Positions 7,738 to 16,404 of a DNA stretch of 64,000 nt are shown here, one piece after another. The translations under genes were made by a program, and so were the position numbers. Each line of letters begins with the position of its first letter. Position 1 is the first letter of the stretch. A model generated the notes under the pieces. It was not told the origin of the DNA and ran no database searches. It saw only the letters and a program-made list of their open reading frames with translations. This DNA comes from JARDZU01 sp963730285. GTDB lineage: Bacteria; Actinomycetota; Acidimicrobiia; Spongiisociales; ZC4RG35. Location: assembly GCA_963730285.1 (NCBI GenBank), contig CAVSQY010000001.1, positions 186,001 to 250,000 on the forward strand, given 5' to 3'.

Positions 7738-9332
7738 CAGGCATCTCCTTCCCGGTTCATGACAAGCTCGACGGTGTGGGTCCCGTCGGCATCGTGACTT
7801 TTGACTTCGTCGACCATCTTCTCGATGAGGAACAACCCCCATCCACGCGGGGACTGCTCTCCGGCCAACTTGGCTTCGATATCAGGCATCTCTGCCGCGG
7901 GGATAGCCCGGTCGGCTCCAGAGTCAGTGACCATCACACTGACTTTCTCCTCTGTGGAAACCACTTTGATCCGCACCTCGAGCACAGGGTCGAATCCGTT
8001 GCCATGCTCGATTGCATTCATCACCGTCTCACCGACCGCCGTCTTGAGCCGCTCCAGCCTGGGATGGGCCAGACCGAGGGGGCCAACGACCTTGGCGACC
8101 TCAGAGATGGCGAGACGCTCGTTTCCCTCGATGCTCGGCACCTGGAACGAGGTGAGGACCGTGGGGTCGATGGCGGCCTCGAAGGCGATTGCCGATGATG
8201 CCGCCGATGAGGTGCGCCGCACCACGACGAGTGTGATGTCGTCTTCCTGCTCGGCATCAGCCCCGGTCCACTTCTCGAGGTCGCCGACCAAACCACCCAC
8301 GACGTTCGAATCGTCTCCCCGCAGACCGACTCGGTCCATCAGCCTGGAGAATCCATACATCTCGCCGGCCACGTTGTGAGCTTCAGTGATCCCGTCACTG
8401 GTCAGCACCATCACGTCTCCATCGGAGAGGCGATAGGTGTGCTGCTCATAGATCATGTCCGACATGAGGCCCAACGGCATCCCGGTGGCGCGCAACTCGA
8501 TCACCCCGTCGGATGTCCTCACATAGGGGAGGTTGTGTCCGGCATTTGCCAGGACCACGTCGCCGCGGATTGTGTCGACAATCGCATAGAGACAAGTGAC
8601 GAACATGGCCGGGGGGATCTCGGGCACCAGCCCCTCGTTGACGTCTGCCAGCACCGCCGACGGTGAATCGTGGCGCTGTGCCGCGGCCCGAAGCATCGAC
8701 CGGCAAGTCGCCATTACCAATGCGGCCGGCACTCCCTTGTCGGTGACGTCACCGATCACCACACCAAGACGATTGCCACCCAGGTCGATGAAGTCGTAGA
8801 AATCCCCTCCGACGGCTCGGGCGGGACGGTAGAAAGCGTCGACATGCCACCCCGGGATCGAGGGGAGCTCCTTGGGGAGCAGTGTCTGCTGAATCAGGGC
8901 GGCGACCTGGAGCTCCTGTTGGATTCGCTCTCGCTCTTTGGCCTCGACCTGCTGCTCGCGCACCAACTGTGCCACCTTCATGGCAGGTGCCACCTGAGAG
9001 GCCAGGCTCCCCAAAAGCCTGCGATCGTCACTCGAGTACGGCTGGTCCGAGAGCCTGGAGCCGAGATAGAGGGCTCCCATCAACGCTCCCTGGCCGATGA
9101 GCGGAACGACCAAGTCGACTCCCGCCTCGCGCAACTGAGCCAAGGCGGGGGACGAGACCTCCAAATCCTTCAACTCGACGGGCCCCCCTATGGAAAGGAG
9201 GGCAGTCTCCAGAGCGTCTCCGGGCGGGATCTCGATTGGCACCACCGGGGTGGTGCGAGCCGACACCGGAGGTGATGTCTCGTCGCTCTCCGTGGGCTTG
9301 TCTGACTTTCGCCGCCTCATCAGCTGAACCAT
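7737..9332 (-). CDS. GAF-like / PP2C (SpoIIE) phosphatase / HATPase kinase fusion protein
   Basis: A 531-residue protein with three parts. Residues about 40-120 resemble a GAF sensor (LVVPLIGQGALMGALYLG, DRRLLGSLASQVAPAM). Residues about 135-370 are a SpoIIE/RsbU-type PP2C phosphatase: LLPKELPSIPGWHVDAFYRPA, VGGDFYDFIDL, GDVTDKGVPAAL, NAGHNLPYV and EQEDDITLVVV carry the metal-binding aspartates. Residues about 395-525 are an RsbW-like HATPase, with the N-box AVGETVMNAIEHGNG and the G-box region PRGWGLFLIEKMVDEV. A phosphatase and a kinase acting on the same STAS serine are therefore in one chain. The ATG at 9332 has AAAGGTG upstream. It heads the operon with two STAS genes. Confidence 0.9.
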   Translation of the reverse strand: MVQLMRRRKSDKPTESDETSPPVSARTTPVVPIEIPPGDALETALLSIGGPVELKDLEVSSPALAQLREAGVDLVVPLIGQGALMGALYLGSRLSDQPYSSDDRRLLGSLASQVAPAMKVAQLVREQQVEAKERERIQQELQVAALIQQTLLPKELPSIPGWHVDAFYRPARAVGGDFYDFIDLGGNRLGVVIGDVTDKGVPAALVMATCRSMLRAAAQRHDSPSAVLADVNEGLVPEIPPAMFVTCLYAIVDTIRGDVVLANAGHNLPYVRTSDGVIELRATGMPLGLMSDMIYEQHTYRLSDGDVMVLTSDGITEAHNVAGEMYGFSRLMDRVGLRGDDSNVVGGLVGDLEKWTGADAEQEDDITLVVVRRTSSAASSAIAFEAAIDPTVLTSFQVPSIEGNERLAISEVAKVVGPLGLAHPRLERLKTAVGETVMNAIEHGNGFDPVLEVRIKVVSTEEKVSVMVTDSGADRAIPAAEMPDIEAKLAGEQSPRGWGLFLIEKMVDEVKSHDADGTHTVELVMNREGDA

Positions 9333-9353
9333 GACACCTTTCTACCTGCCATT

Positions 9354-9374
9354 CGTTCCGGAATCGTTACGAGA
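9354..9374 (-). promoter_or_regulatory. TCTCGTAACGAT element upstream of the phosphatase-kinase operon
   Basis: On the minus strand this reads TCTCGTAACGAT, two bases (TC), then CGGAACG, 22 bases before the start at 9332. The same 19 fixed positions occur at 5593-5573 upstream of the frameshifted gene, and the TCTCGTAACG core also occurs at 10697-10706. It is a shared promoter or operator element. Confidence 0.5.
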
Positions 9375-9408
9375 GCCGGCACTCGGGTCTGAGATTGAGA
9401 CGTAGTTC

Positions 9409-10614
9409 TCAATGGTCACGCAGCCAGACCCCGATTGCAGAGGGCTCCATGGTCTCACCCACTACCTCGACCCATCCCGTGATGACATCGTTCGGGTCGA
9501 TCTCATTGCGAAGCGACCGCGCAAAGCGATCGGCGACTTTCTCTGCGTCGTATCTGGTGCGGTTGAAGCGGCGATCGACCCAACGCTGCGTTCGTCGACG
9601 CAGTGGGTTGAAAAGCACAAAGACCGTGAGCGTCGAGGCAGCGACGACGATGGGGTTGTCAGAGGGTAGGAACAGGGTCAACACCGAGACGATCCCAAAG
9701 ATCACCGCGGCGAGGGCACCCACCACCACCGCATAGGAGACAGCTCGCGAGATCAGCCTGTCGATGTCGAACAGGCCAAACCTGACGATACTGGCTGTGA
9801 TCATCCCCGCCACGAACACGGTGAACGCGATATCGAGAAGGGCTGTGCCCTCCGGGGACAGCTCGATCGAATTCGTGCCGAGGAAGAACAGGGCGGACAC
9901 GATGGCCACCCAGAAGATCAATTTGAGTTGCTGGCGGATGACCGGAGATGCTTGCCTAAACCGCGCCACAAGCGAGACCAGCCCAAACAGTGGCAAGACA
10001 TTCAGACCGGCAAACACCACCATGTTGATGGCACTCGAGCCGTCAATAGGTGACAAGGCGCTGATGGCAACGGGATTGTCGAGACCTGCGGTTTCCGGCG
10101 ACGCTCCAGGTGAGAATGCTGCGATGAAGACGGTGGCGATGACCACGACCCACATTGCGATCTCAGCGCCTCGCCATCTCCGTGTCGGTAGCTCCCCATT
10201 GGGGTAGTAGAGCAGGGTGAACGGAATGTTGACCTGGCCGGCGACCCACACCCAGCGGACCAACCAGGCGGAGAACACCACCAGCGCCGTCTTCCCCCAA
10301 GCCCCGAGCCCGTAGTTGGCGAACCTGACCGAAAAACTCTCGACCAACGTGCTGACACCGGCCACCATTATCCACCACCCGACCTTGTTGCCGGGCTGGG
10401 ATCTGATGATCGTCAGCGCCAGGGTGGCCACCAGCACAAAGGCGAAGTCCTCGCCGGCGGCGAAGGGAACCGACGGGTCCAGTGGAGCTGCCGGGCCATT
10501 GACCAACAAGAGGATTACATCACCTACGTACAACAGGATGGCAAAGCCCCAAATGCCCCACCCAAGCCTCGAGCTCCAGCGGATCGCTGGGTTCCCTATT
10601 TCCATCTTGGTCAT
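9409..10614 (-). CDS. Seven-helix membrane protein resembling sensor-kinase input domains
   Basis: A protein of about 401 residues with multiple hydrophobic segments over its first 290 residues (for example GFAILLYVGDVILLLVNG, FAFVLVATLALTII, WWIMVAGVSTLVESF, ALVVFSAWLVRWVWV), followed by VDRRFNRTRYDAEKVADRFARSLR. It ends at ETMEPSAIGVWLRDH. This is the pattern of actinobacterial 7TM proteins that also occur as N-terminal sensing modules of histidine kinases; no kinase domain is present here. The ATG at 10614 has GGTGGGG just upstream; ATGs at 10626 and 10605 are alternatives. It is divergent from the SARP regulator, suggesting a signalling link. Confidence 0.7.
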   Translation of the reverse strand: MTKMEIGNPAIRWSSRLGWGIWGFAILLYVGDVILLLVNGPAAPLDPSVPFAAGEDFAFVLVATLALTIIRSQPGNKVGWWIMVAGVSTLVESFSVRFANYGLGAWGKTALVVFSAWLVRWVWVAGQVNIPFTLLYYPNGELPTRRWRGAEIAMWVVVIATVFIAAFSPGASPETAGLDNPVAISALSPIDGSSAINMVVFAGLNVLPLFGLVSLVARFRQASPVIRQQLKLIFWVAIVSALFFLGTNSIELSPEGTALLDIAFTVFVAGMITASIVRFGLFDIDRLISRAVSYAVVVGALAAVIFGIVSVLTLFLPSDNPIVVAASTLTVFVLFNPLRRRTQRWVDRRFNRTRYDAEKVADRFARSLRNEIDPNDVITGWVEVVGETMEPSAIGVWLRDH

Positions 10615-10696
10615 CGACCCCACCATTCCCGATCGACCGTTACGCAAACGCAACGAGAACTCGTGATCCCGCGTTCCGAACCCCGTGAACTTGGCT

Positions 10697-10706
10697 TCTC
10701 GTAACG
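10697..10706 (+). promoter_or_regulatory. TCTCGTAACG element upstream of the SARP regulator
   Basis: An exact third copy of the ten-base core seen at 5593-5584 and 9374-9365, here 23 bases before the TTG start of the SARP gene. A looser copy (GCGTAACGG) lies on the other strand upstream of the 7TM gene at about 10636. The shared element suggests that these neighbouring units answer to one regulator or sigma factor. Confidence 0.45.
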
Positions 10707-10729
10707 CCGGCAGTTAGCTTTGGTCCGCT

Positions 10730-13477
10730 TTGGGAACGAGTAAACCCTCACTGGCTATATGTCTGCTTGGCTCACCCGAAGTGACAATCGCCGGCCGGGA
10801 CCTGGTGGTCGACACCCGCAAGGCCGTGGCGATGCTCGCCTACCTGGCGGTCGAGGGGCGGACCACCCGCGACACGCTGGCGGCCCTGTTCTGGGCGGAC
10901 TCCAACCCCGAAAGGGCACGGGCCAGTCTCCGCAGAACCCTGTCCGCGTTGCGTAGCGGTCTCGGGCCCGATCGCGTGAGCGCAGACCGAGACCTGGTCC
11001 GTCTGGACCACGTCGATTCATGTGATGTCGTCGCCTTCCAAGCCGATCTCGAAGCGACCTCCCATCACCAACACGACCACTCCGATGTGTGCGCCGACTG
11101 CATTCCCCTCCTCACACGAGCCACCAGGCTCTACCGGGGAGACTTCCTCCAGGGTTTCTCGATTCGGGGTGCCCCGGATTTCGAAGACTGGGCACGCAGT
11201 GTCGCCGAAGGGCTCCGGATACAGGCCGGGGACGCCTTCAATCGCCTCGCCGCCGCCCAGGCCGCTGCTGGTGACTTCCGTGGTGCGATTGTCGCAGTGA
11301 CCCGATGGGTCGACCTCGACCCGCTTCACGAGCCTGCCTATCGCCAGCTGATGCTTCTCAACGCATGGTCCGGTGATCGACCGGGAGTCATCGAGACCTA
11401 CAACGAATGCCTGGCCGTCCTCGACCGCGAGCTGGGAGTCGCACCCCTCGAAGAGACCACCGAACTCTATGAGGCAATCCTGGACGACGATCTTCCTCCG
11501 GCGCCGGGCATCAGACACAGGCCAAAGATCATTTCTCCGCCCCGGCCGGCCGCATCGGCGGACATGATCGATCGCGTCGAGGAACTGACGGCACTTCGGC
11601 AGGCGTGGAGCTCATCTTCCGACAAGGGGCGCGTGCTTTTCGTGCAGGGCGCCTCCTGGATGGGAAAGACCCGCCTTCTCGAAACGGTGGTCGACGAGGT
11701 GACGGCAACGGGCGGCCATTCCGTGTTGAGCCGCGCCTTTCGCATGGAGCAGACACTTCCCTTCGGGGTGGCCGCTCAGATCCTGTCCCAACTGAGGCCG
11801 ATGATCGAACCGATCTCCGAACGGGTGCCGGTATGGGTGAGAGAGGAGCTCGGTCGGCTCGACCCGGCCCTTGACCCGGGAAGTCACCCTCTGCCCCCTG
11901 ACCAGCTGGGTGAGCTCCGACTCTTCGAGTCGTTCAAGGAGACGATCAGGCTCCTCACCGAGGACCGGCCCCTCATGCTCGCCATCGACGATGCCCAATG
12001 GGCCGACCCGGCATCTGCCGCCCTCATTGCCTATCTGGGGCGGAGGATCCAGGAGGTATCGGTCCTGCTGGTGATTTCGGTCAGAAGCGGCGAGGAGATC
12101 CCGCCGAGTCTCTCCGATCTGTCGGACCAGGTCGAAGAGGAGATCACCCTTGGCCCATTGACCCCCGCACAACTGGAGGGACGAGTGCCGGTCGGGTCCG
12201 ACGCCGAGTCGATCACCTCCCGCACCGGTGGTATCCCATTATTGGTCCAGGAGACGATTGCGGGTGCATTCCAAGGCTCCGATCCCCCAGGCGTGATCCG
12301 CTACGTCGAAGAGCGTCTCCGCGGCCTCGGAGAGTTGGGGAGCCAGGTTCTCGCGTCTGCATCGGTGTTGGGAGGAATCTGCGACGCCCCATTGCTCAGG
12401 GAAGTGAGCGGACGGGGTGACGACGAGGTCGTTCAGGCCGTTGAGGAGTTGATCAACTCAGGCCTGCTCCGCGAAATCCCGGAGGGACTGACATTCGGTC
12501 TCGACCTCCTGGCCAGAGCTGTCTACGACTCGACGTCTCTCACCCGCCGCCGTGTGCTCCACTCGAGGGCCGCTTCTGCTCTGGGGTCGCGGCCCAGAGC
12601 GCGAAGTGACGCCCGCATGGCGGCGTCCGTGGCCGCCCACCATCGGGAGGCAGGGAGCCCAGAGGCTTCCGAGTGGTATCGGTTGGCAGGATCTCTCTCT
12701 CGAAGGGTGAACGCCAACGCCGAGGCCCGAGCTCTGTATGAGACCGCGATGGCCTTGGGGGACGGCGACGCCGGCTTTCTCCACTTGGAGCTGGGCGAGC
12801 TGGCCATGGCGAGCGGCGACTACTCGAAAGCGATCAAAGAGTTCAGGACGGCGGCTGCCGAGTCTGAGGGGGAGAGGCTCGGCGTTATAGAGCACCGACT
12901 GGGTGAAGTCCAGCGACTCCTGGGACGTTTCACAATCGCCGAGGAGCATTTCGAGAGAGCCACCAACGGTCACCCACACCCGGCGGCGGTCTACGCCGAC
13001 TGGGCACTCCTGCACCATCGGCTCGGCGACCAGGCAAGAGCGGAAGCGTCCGCCGAGCGCGCCCTGCAGCTTGCCGAGACCGAGGGGGACAGACGCTCCA
13101 TCGCGCGTGCGCTCAACATCCTCGGTGTCGTCTCGACCGATCCGGAACGAGCCATGACTCATTTGGACAGGGCCCTCTCCCTGGTCGGTGACGACGAGGT
13201 GGCTCGGATGGCCTCACTCAACAACAAGGCCCGCCTGATGGGAAAAACCGGTCGAGACACGGAGGCCGTGGCCATGGTCGAGGAGGCAATCGAGATCGCC
13301 GCCCGCTCAGGCCACAGGCATCGCGAGGCAGCGCTTCTCAACCAACTCGCCGACCTCCACCATGGCGCGGGCAGGGAAGAGCAAGCCCGGGACGCCTTGA
13401 AGCAGGCCGTGACGCTCTTTGCAGACGTCGATGCGGGCGGGCTCGAGCCGGAGGTATGGCTGCTCAGCGCCTGGTGA
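10730..13477 (+). CDS. SARP-type regulator: wHTH + BTAD + AAA ATPase + TPR
   Basis: A 915-residue AfsR/SARP-like regulator. Residues 1-95 form an OmpR-like winged helix (AICLLGSPEVTIAGRDLV, KAVAMLAYLAVEGRTTRDTL, LFWAD-x-x-PERARASLRRTL). Residues about 100-250 are the bacterial transcriptional activator domain (DFLQGFSIRGAPDFEDW ... YRQLMLLNAWSGDRPGVIETY). The P-loop is GASWMGKTRLLE near residue 308 and Walker B is LMLAIDDAQWADPAS near 418. TPR-like repeats fill residues 690-910. Such proteins switch on secondary-metabolite or stress genes after ATP-dependent assembly. The only available start is the TTG at 10730, because a TAG precedes it in frame. No biosynthetic cluster lies beside it. Confidence 0.88.
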   Translation: MGTSKPSLAICLLGSPEVTIAGRDLVVDTRKAVAMLAYLAVEGRTTRDTLAALFWADSNPERARASLRRTLSALRSGLGPDRVSADRDLVRLDHVDSCDVVAFQADLEATSHHQHDHSDVCADCIPLLTRATRLYRGDFLQGFSIRGAPDFEDWARSVAEGLRIQAGDAFNRLAAAQAAAGDFRGAIVAVTRWVDLDPLHEPAYRQLMLLNAWSGDRPGVIETYNECLAVLDRELGVAPLEETTELYEAILDDDLPPAPGIRHRPKIISPPRPAASADMIDRVEELTALRQAWSSSSDKGRVLFVQGASWMGKTRLLETVVDEVTATGGHSVLSRAFRMEQTLPFGVAAQILSQLRPMIEPISERVPVWVREELGRLDPALDPGSHPLPPDQLGELRLFESFKETIRLLTEDRPLMLAIDDAQWADPASAALIAYLGRRIQEVSVLLVISVRSGEEIPPSLSDLSDQVEEEITLGPLTPAQLEGRVPVGSDAESITSRTGGIPLLVQETIAGAFQGSDPPGVIRYVEERLRGLGELGSQVLASASVLGGICDAPLLREVSGRGDDEVVQAVEELINSGLLREIPEGLTFGLDLLARAVYDSTSLTRRRVLHSRAASALGSRPRARSDARMAASVAAHHREAGSPEASEWYRLAGSLSRRVNANAEARALYETAMALGDGDAGFLHLELGELAMASGDYSKAIKEFRTAAAESEGERLGVIEHRLGEVQRLLGRFTIAEEHFERATNGHPHPAAVYADWALLHHRLGDQARAEASAERALQLAETEGDRRSIARALNILGVVSTDPERAMTHLDRALSLVGDDEVARMASLNNKARLMGKTGRDTEAVAMVEEAIEIAARSGHRHREAALLNQLADLHHGAGREEQARDALKQAVTLFADVDAGGLEPEVWLLSAW

Positions 13478-13525
13478 CGCGCAAACCCCTCGACCGGGCC
13501 GGTAGCCTCACCAATAGCCTGCGAG

Positions 13526-13954
13526 GTGACACCCTTGGACATAATCGACCGACATTTCGCCGCCGAGAACTCCCACGATGTCGCGGGGACACTTGCCACC
13601 TACACCGATGACATCGTCTGGGACGACGTGACCCATCCCGACTCGCCCTTCCACGGCAAGGAGGAGGTGGGGGAGGTCTACGGAGGGATCATCGATGCCA
13701 TCCCGGATGTGAACCTCGCCAACGTCAAACGCTTCACCGGTGAGGAAGGAAGGTATGTCGTCGATGAGTCCCTGCTCACGGGTCACGTCGTCGGATCCTG
13801 GGCCGGTGTCGAAGGCGGTGGAGCCCCGGTGTCGGTGCGAATCCTTCATGTCTTCGAGGTGCGAGACGGGCTGATCAGCTACGAGAACGCCTGGTTCGAC
13901 GCAGCCGAGGTGCAACGCCAGATCGCGGTGTGGAAGGAACGACCCACGGACTGA
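13526..13954 (+). CDS. SnoaL-like (NTF2-fold) protein
   Basis: A 142-residue protein with the NTF2-like / SnoaL pattern: LDIIDRHFAAENSHDVAGTLATYTDDIVWDD, then a central region GKEEVGEVYGGIIDAIPDV, and the strands VRILHVFEVRDGLISYENAWFD. These small alpha+beta barrels bind hydrophobic ligands and act as polyketide cyclases, isomerases or hydrolases. The ligand cannot be inferred. The start is GTG at 13526. It follows the SARP gene by 48 bases on the same strand and may be co-transcribed. It ends 25 bases before the convergent regulator gene. Confidence 0.8.
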   Translation: MTPLDIIDRHFAAENSHDVAGTLATYTDDIVWDDVTHPDSPFHGKEEVGEVYGGIIDAIPDVNLANVKRFTGEEGRYVVDESLLTGHVVGSWAGVEGGGAPVSVRILHVFEVRDGLISYENAWFDAAEVQRQIAVWKERPTD

Positions 13955-13979
13955 ACGGCTCCCTCACGGAGAGGACCGG

Positions 13980-14627
13980 TCAGTCGGTCGAAGTCCTGAC
14001 ATCGGCTTCGCGCCCGAGCACGAACCAAATCGCATGGACCGGCACGTCGCCTCGGTTGAAGAGACGATGGGGTCGGGTGGAGTCGAATGCGATCGAGTCC
14101 CCGGGCCCGAGCTGGTACTCCTGAAAGCCGATCTGGATGCCGAGGGTCCCCGACATCACATAGCCGTACTCACGACCGTGGTGACGCATGAGAGACTCGT
14201 CGGGCGTCGATGCTCCCCCCACCTCATATATGGCGTGTAGGAAATCGATCTCATCTTCGGTGCCCGAGGTGAGCCGCTCCCATCGCACCCCCGAGGCCAG
14301 GTCGATGGCCGATCGAAAGCCCGGGTGTGTCAACGGCTCGCGATCGGCCTCTCTCATTTGGAAGTCCTCACCCGCTCCCGGCTCGAAATTCTCACCGTGA
14401 ATGATCCGATCGAGTGACAACCCCAACTCGGTGACGATGGCATAGAGGGTGCCGACGGAGGGCTTGGACAAACCCGTCTCCAGCTGTGAGATCAGACTGG
14501 CGGAAAGCCCGAGGCGCCGCGCCAACTCTCGCTGGCTCAGTCCCGCCTTGCCCCGTTCCTCTCGCAGCCGATCGCCGATTCCCTCGAGACCGTCCTGGCT
14601 GGATGTTGCTCTTTGGATCTCGGTCAC
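13980..14627 (-). CDS. XRE-family regulator with C-terminal cupin domain
   Basis: A 215-residue regulator. Residues about 18-72 are a helix-turn-helix of the XRE type (LREERGKAGLSQRELARRLGLSASLISQLETGLSKPSVGTL). Residues about 100-205 are a cupin (MRHHGREYGYVMSGTLGIQIG, LGPGDSIAFDSTRPHRLFNRG) that should bind a small effector. This layout is common in regulators of amino-acid, polyamine or other small-molecule catabolism. The GTG start overlaps the stop of the SDR gene upstream (GTGA). The unit diverges from the large catabolic operon beginning at 15514, so this is the likely local regulator. Confidence 0.9.
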   Translation of the reverse strand: MTEIQRATSSQDGLEGIGDRLREERGKAGLSQRELARRLGLSASLISQLETGLSKPSVGTLYAIVTELGLSLDRIIHGENFEPGAGEDFQMREADREPLTHPGFRSAIDLASGVRWERLTSGTEDEIDFLHAIYEVGGASTPDESLMRHHGREYGYVMSGTLGIQIGFQEYQLGPGDSIAFDSTRPHRLFNRGDVPVHAIWFVLGREADVRTSTD

Positions 14628-15319
14628 ATCAGCATCCAGCCGGCATCGACATAGAGGTTCATTCCATTCACTGCTCGATTCTCGAGCAGGAACACGGTTG
14701 CGTCGACGATATCCACCATGGTCGCCAGCCGGCCGGTGGGCGTCCTCGCGATGAACGCCTCCAGCGCCTTGCCCTCCCAGTATGGACTGTCTCCAACTAT
14801 GCCCGGGTGGATGGCGTTGAAGCGGATCGGCGCCAGCTCGGTCGCCAGGGGGACGATCATGCTGGCGACTCCCCCGTTGACCGTGGCCACGGTGGTGGCT
14901 CCGGGATAGGGCCGATCCTTGGCACGCCCACCGAAGAGGACGACGGAACTGTCGTCGGAGAGCTTTGGGAGAAGGGCGTGGATGACCTCGACATAGCCGA
15001 CCAGCTTCATGGTGGTCAGATAGACCGCGCTCTCGAACTCGTAATCCTTGATCGGGTTGTTGTCCCTTGCGATGGCCGACAACACCACACGTGACACCGG
15101 CCCGACGCCCTCCAAGGCTGGCGCAATCGTCTCGGGGTGGCCGAGATCGAATCCGAGGCCGCTGGCCCCTTCTCCGAGAGATGCGGCAATGTCAGAAGCA
15201 CGGGCCTGGTCCCGACCGGTGATCACAGTCCGATGACCTCTGTCGATGTAGTGGCGGGCTATCGCCCCTCCAATGCCCCCGGTGCCCCCAACCACCAACA
15301 CAACGCCGTCTTCACCCAT
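14624..15319 (-). CDS. Short-chain dehydrogenase/reductase
   Basis: A protein of about 231 residues starting MGEDGVVLVVGGTGGIGGAIARHYI, with the cofactor motif GGTGGIG and the acidic or basic cofactor selector region VITGRD. The usual catalytic YxxxK is not obvious: the segment where it should fall reads PYPGATTVATVNGGVASMIVPLA, so activity may be altered or the protein may belong to an atypical SDR group. C-terminal motifs (IRFNAIHPGIVGDSP, VNGMNLYVDAGWML) are typical. The ATG at 15319 has GAGGAG upstream; 15337 is an alternative. It is co-transcribed with the XRE-cupin gene and divergent from the catabolic operon. Confidence 0.85.
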   Translation of the reverse strand: MGEDGVVLVVGGTGGIGGAIARHYIDRGHRTVITGRDQARASDIAASLGEGASGLGFDLGHPETIAPALEGVGPVSRVVLSAIARDNNPIKDYEFESAVYLTTMKLVGYVEVIHALLPKLSDDSSVVLFGGRAKDRPYPGATTVATVNGGVASMIVPLATELAPIRFNAIHPGIVGDSPYWEGKALEAFIARTPTGRLATMVDIVDATVFLLENRAVNGMNLYVDAGWMLM

Positions 15320-15395
15320 CCTGCTCTCCTCGGTCATCGCTACCCCGTGCTCGGGTCTGGACAGTGAGGATACTCGGCGCGGGTCAACCGTGTGC

Positions 15396-15518
15396 AGTGT
15401 CACTGATCGGTAATTGTCATCCGTCTTTGCCCACCGGCCACCAGGTATGGCGGTGATTCGGAAGATCATTTTGCGGACCAGGCCTGGACCGAATTGTGTA
15501 GTGTCACTGAACAGTGAC
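15396..15518. promoter_or_regulatory. Divergent promoter region with paired AGTGTCACTGA operator sites
   Basis: The 11-mer AGTGTCACTGA occurs twice, at 15396-15406 and 15500-15510. At the second copy GTCACTG-AA-CAGTGAC (15503-15518) is a perfect 7-bp inverted repeat that covers the GTG start codon at 15514. A related half-site CAGTGAG lies near 15362. The placement between the regulator unit and the catabolic operon, and over a start codon, is what a repressor operator would show. The XRE-cupin protein is the obvious candidate. Confidence 0.65.
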
Positions 15519-16404
15519 CAACGGGACGCCCATAGTCGCAGTGATCGGCACCGGCCGGATGGGAAGCGCAATGGCGAGGACCCTGAGACGCGGGGGTTAC
15601 GAGCTCGTGGTGTGGAATCGAGGGCAGGACAAGGCTCGATCGCTTGCCTCAGAGCTTGAGTGCGCAGTGGCCGAAACCGCGGCTGAAGCAGCCGCCGCGG
15701 CGGACAACATCATCACCAGCCTCGCCGATGACCGTGCCCTCGAGGCCGTATATCTCGGCCCCGACGGCATCTCGGAGGGAATCAGATCAGGCTCCATCGC
15801 CGTCGACACCAGCACAGTGGATCCCGAGACCGTCGACAAGGTAGGCGCGGCCGTCGACGCCACCGGAGCTGGTTTCTTGGACTGCCCCGTGTCCGGGAGC
15901 GTCTCCACCGTCGAGTCGGGGGCATTGACAATCATGGCCGGGGGCGACGCCGTGCTGCTGGAAGAGGTGAGACCCGTGCTCGACACCCTGGCGACACGGG
16001 TCATCCATGTTGGCGTCCGCGGGACCGGCGCTGCCACCAAGCTGGCGGTCAATGGCCTGCTCCACGGTCTGAACGTCGCCCTCTCCGAGGCCCTCGTCCT
16101 GGCAGAGAAGGCCGGTGTCGACCGCGATACCGCATACGAGGTTTTCGCCAATGGGGCTGCTGGGGCGCCCTTCGTCCAATACAAGCGCGAGGCCTACGAG
16201 CACCCAGAGAGCGCAAAAGTCGCCTTCAGCCTCGAATTGGTGGCCAAGGACCTCGAGTTGATCACCGGTCTCGGCCACCGGGTTGGTGCGCCATTGGCCC
16301 AGGCCGAGACCAGTCTCGACCTAGTCAAACGTGCCATCGCCGCCGGTCTCGGCGATGACGACCTGAGCGCCATCGCCGTGTATCTGAGAAGGGTGGGAAG
16401 CTGA
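15514..16404 (+). CDS. NAD(P)-dependent beta-hydroxyacid dehydrogenase (3-HIBADH family)
   Basis: A 296-residue member of the 3-hydroxyisobutyrate dehydrogenase / tartronate semialdehyde reductase family. It has the Rossmann motif VAVIGTGRMGSAMARTL at residue 8, the substrate motif FLDCPVSGSVSTVESGALTIMAGG near 124, the catalytic-lysine helix GTGAATKLAVNGLLHG near 171 and KDLELITGLG near 247. It oxidises or reduces short beta-hydroxyacids or their semialdehydes. It is the first gene of the catabolic operon; its GTG start lies inside a perfect inverted repeat. Its stop overlaps the next start by one base (TGATG). Confidence 0.9.
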   Translation: MTNGTPIVAVIGTGRMGSAMARTLRRGGYELVVWNRGQDKARSLASELECAVAETAAEAAAAADNIITSLADDRALEAVYLGPDGISEGIRSGSIAVDTSTVDPETVDKVGAAVDATGAGFLDCPVSGSVSTVESGALTIMAGGDAVLLEEVRPVLDTLATRVIHVGVRGTGAATKLAVNGLLHGLNVALSEALVLAEKAGVDRDTAYEVFANGAAGAPFVQYKREAYEHPESAKVAFSLELVAKDLELITGLGHRVGAPLAQAETSLDLVKRAIAAGLGDDDLSAIAVYLRRVGS

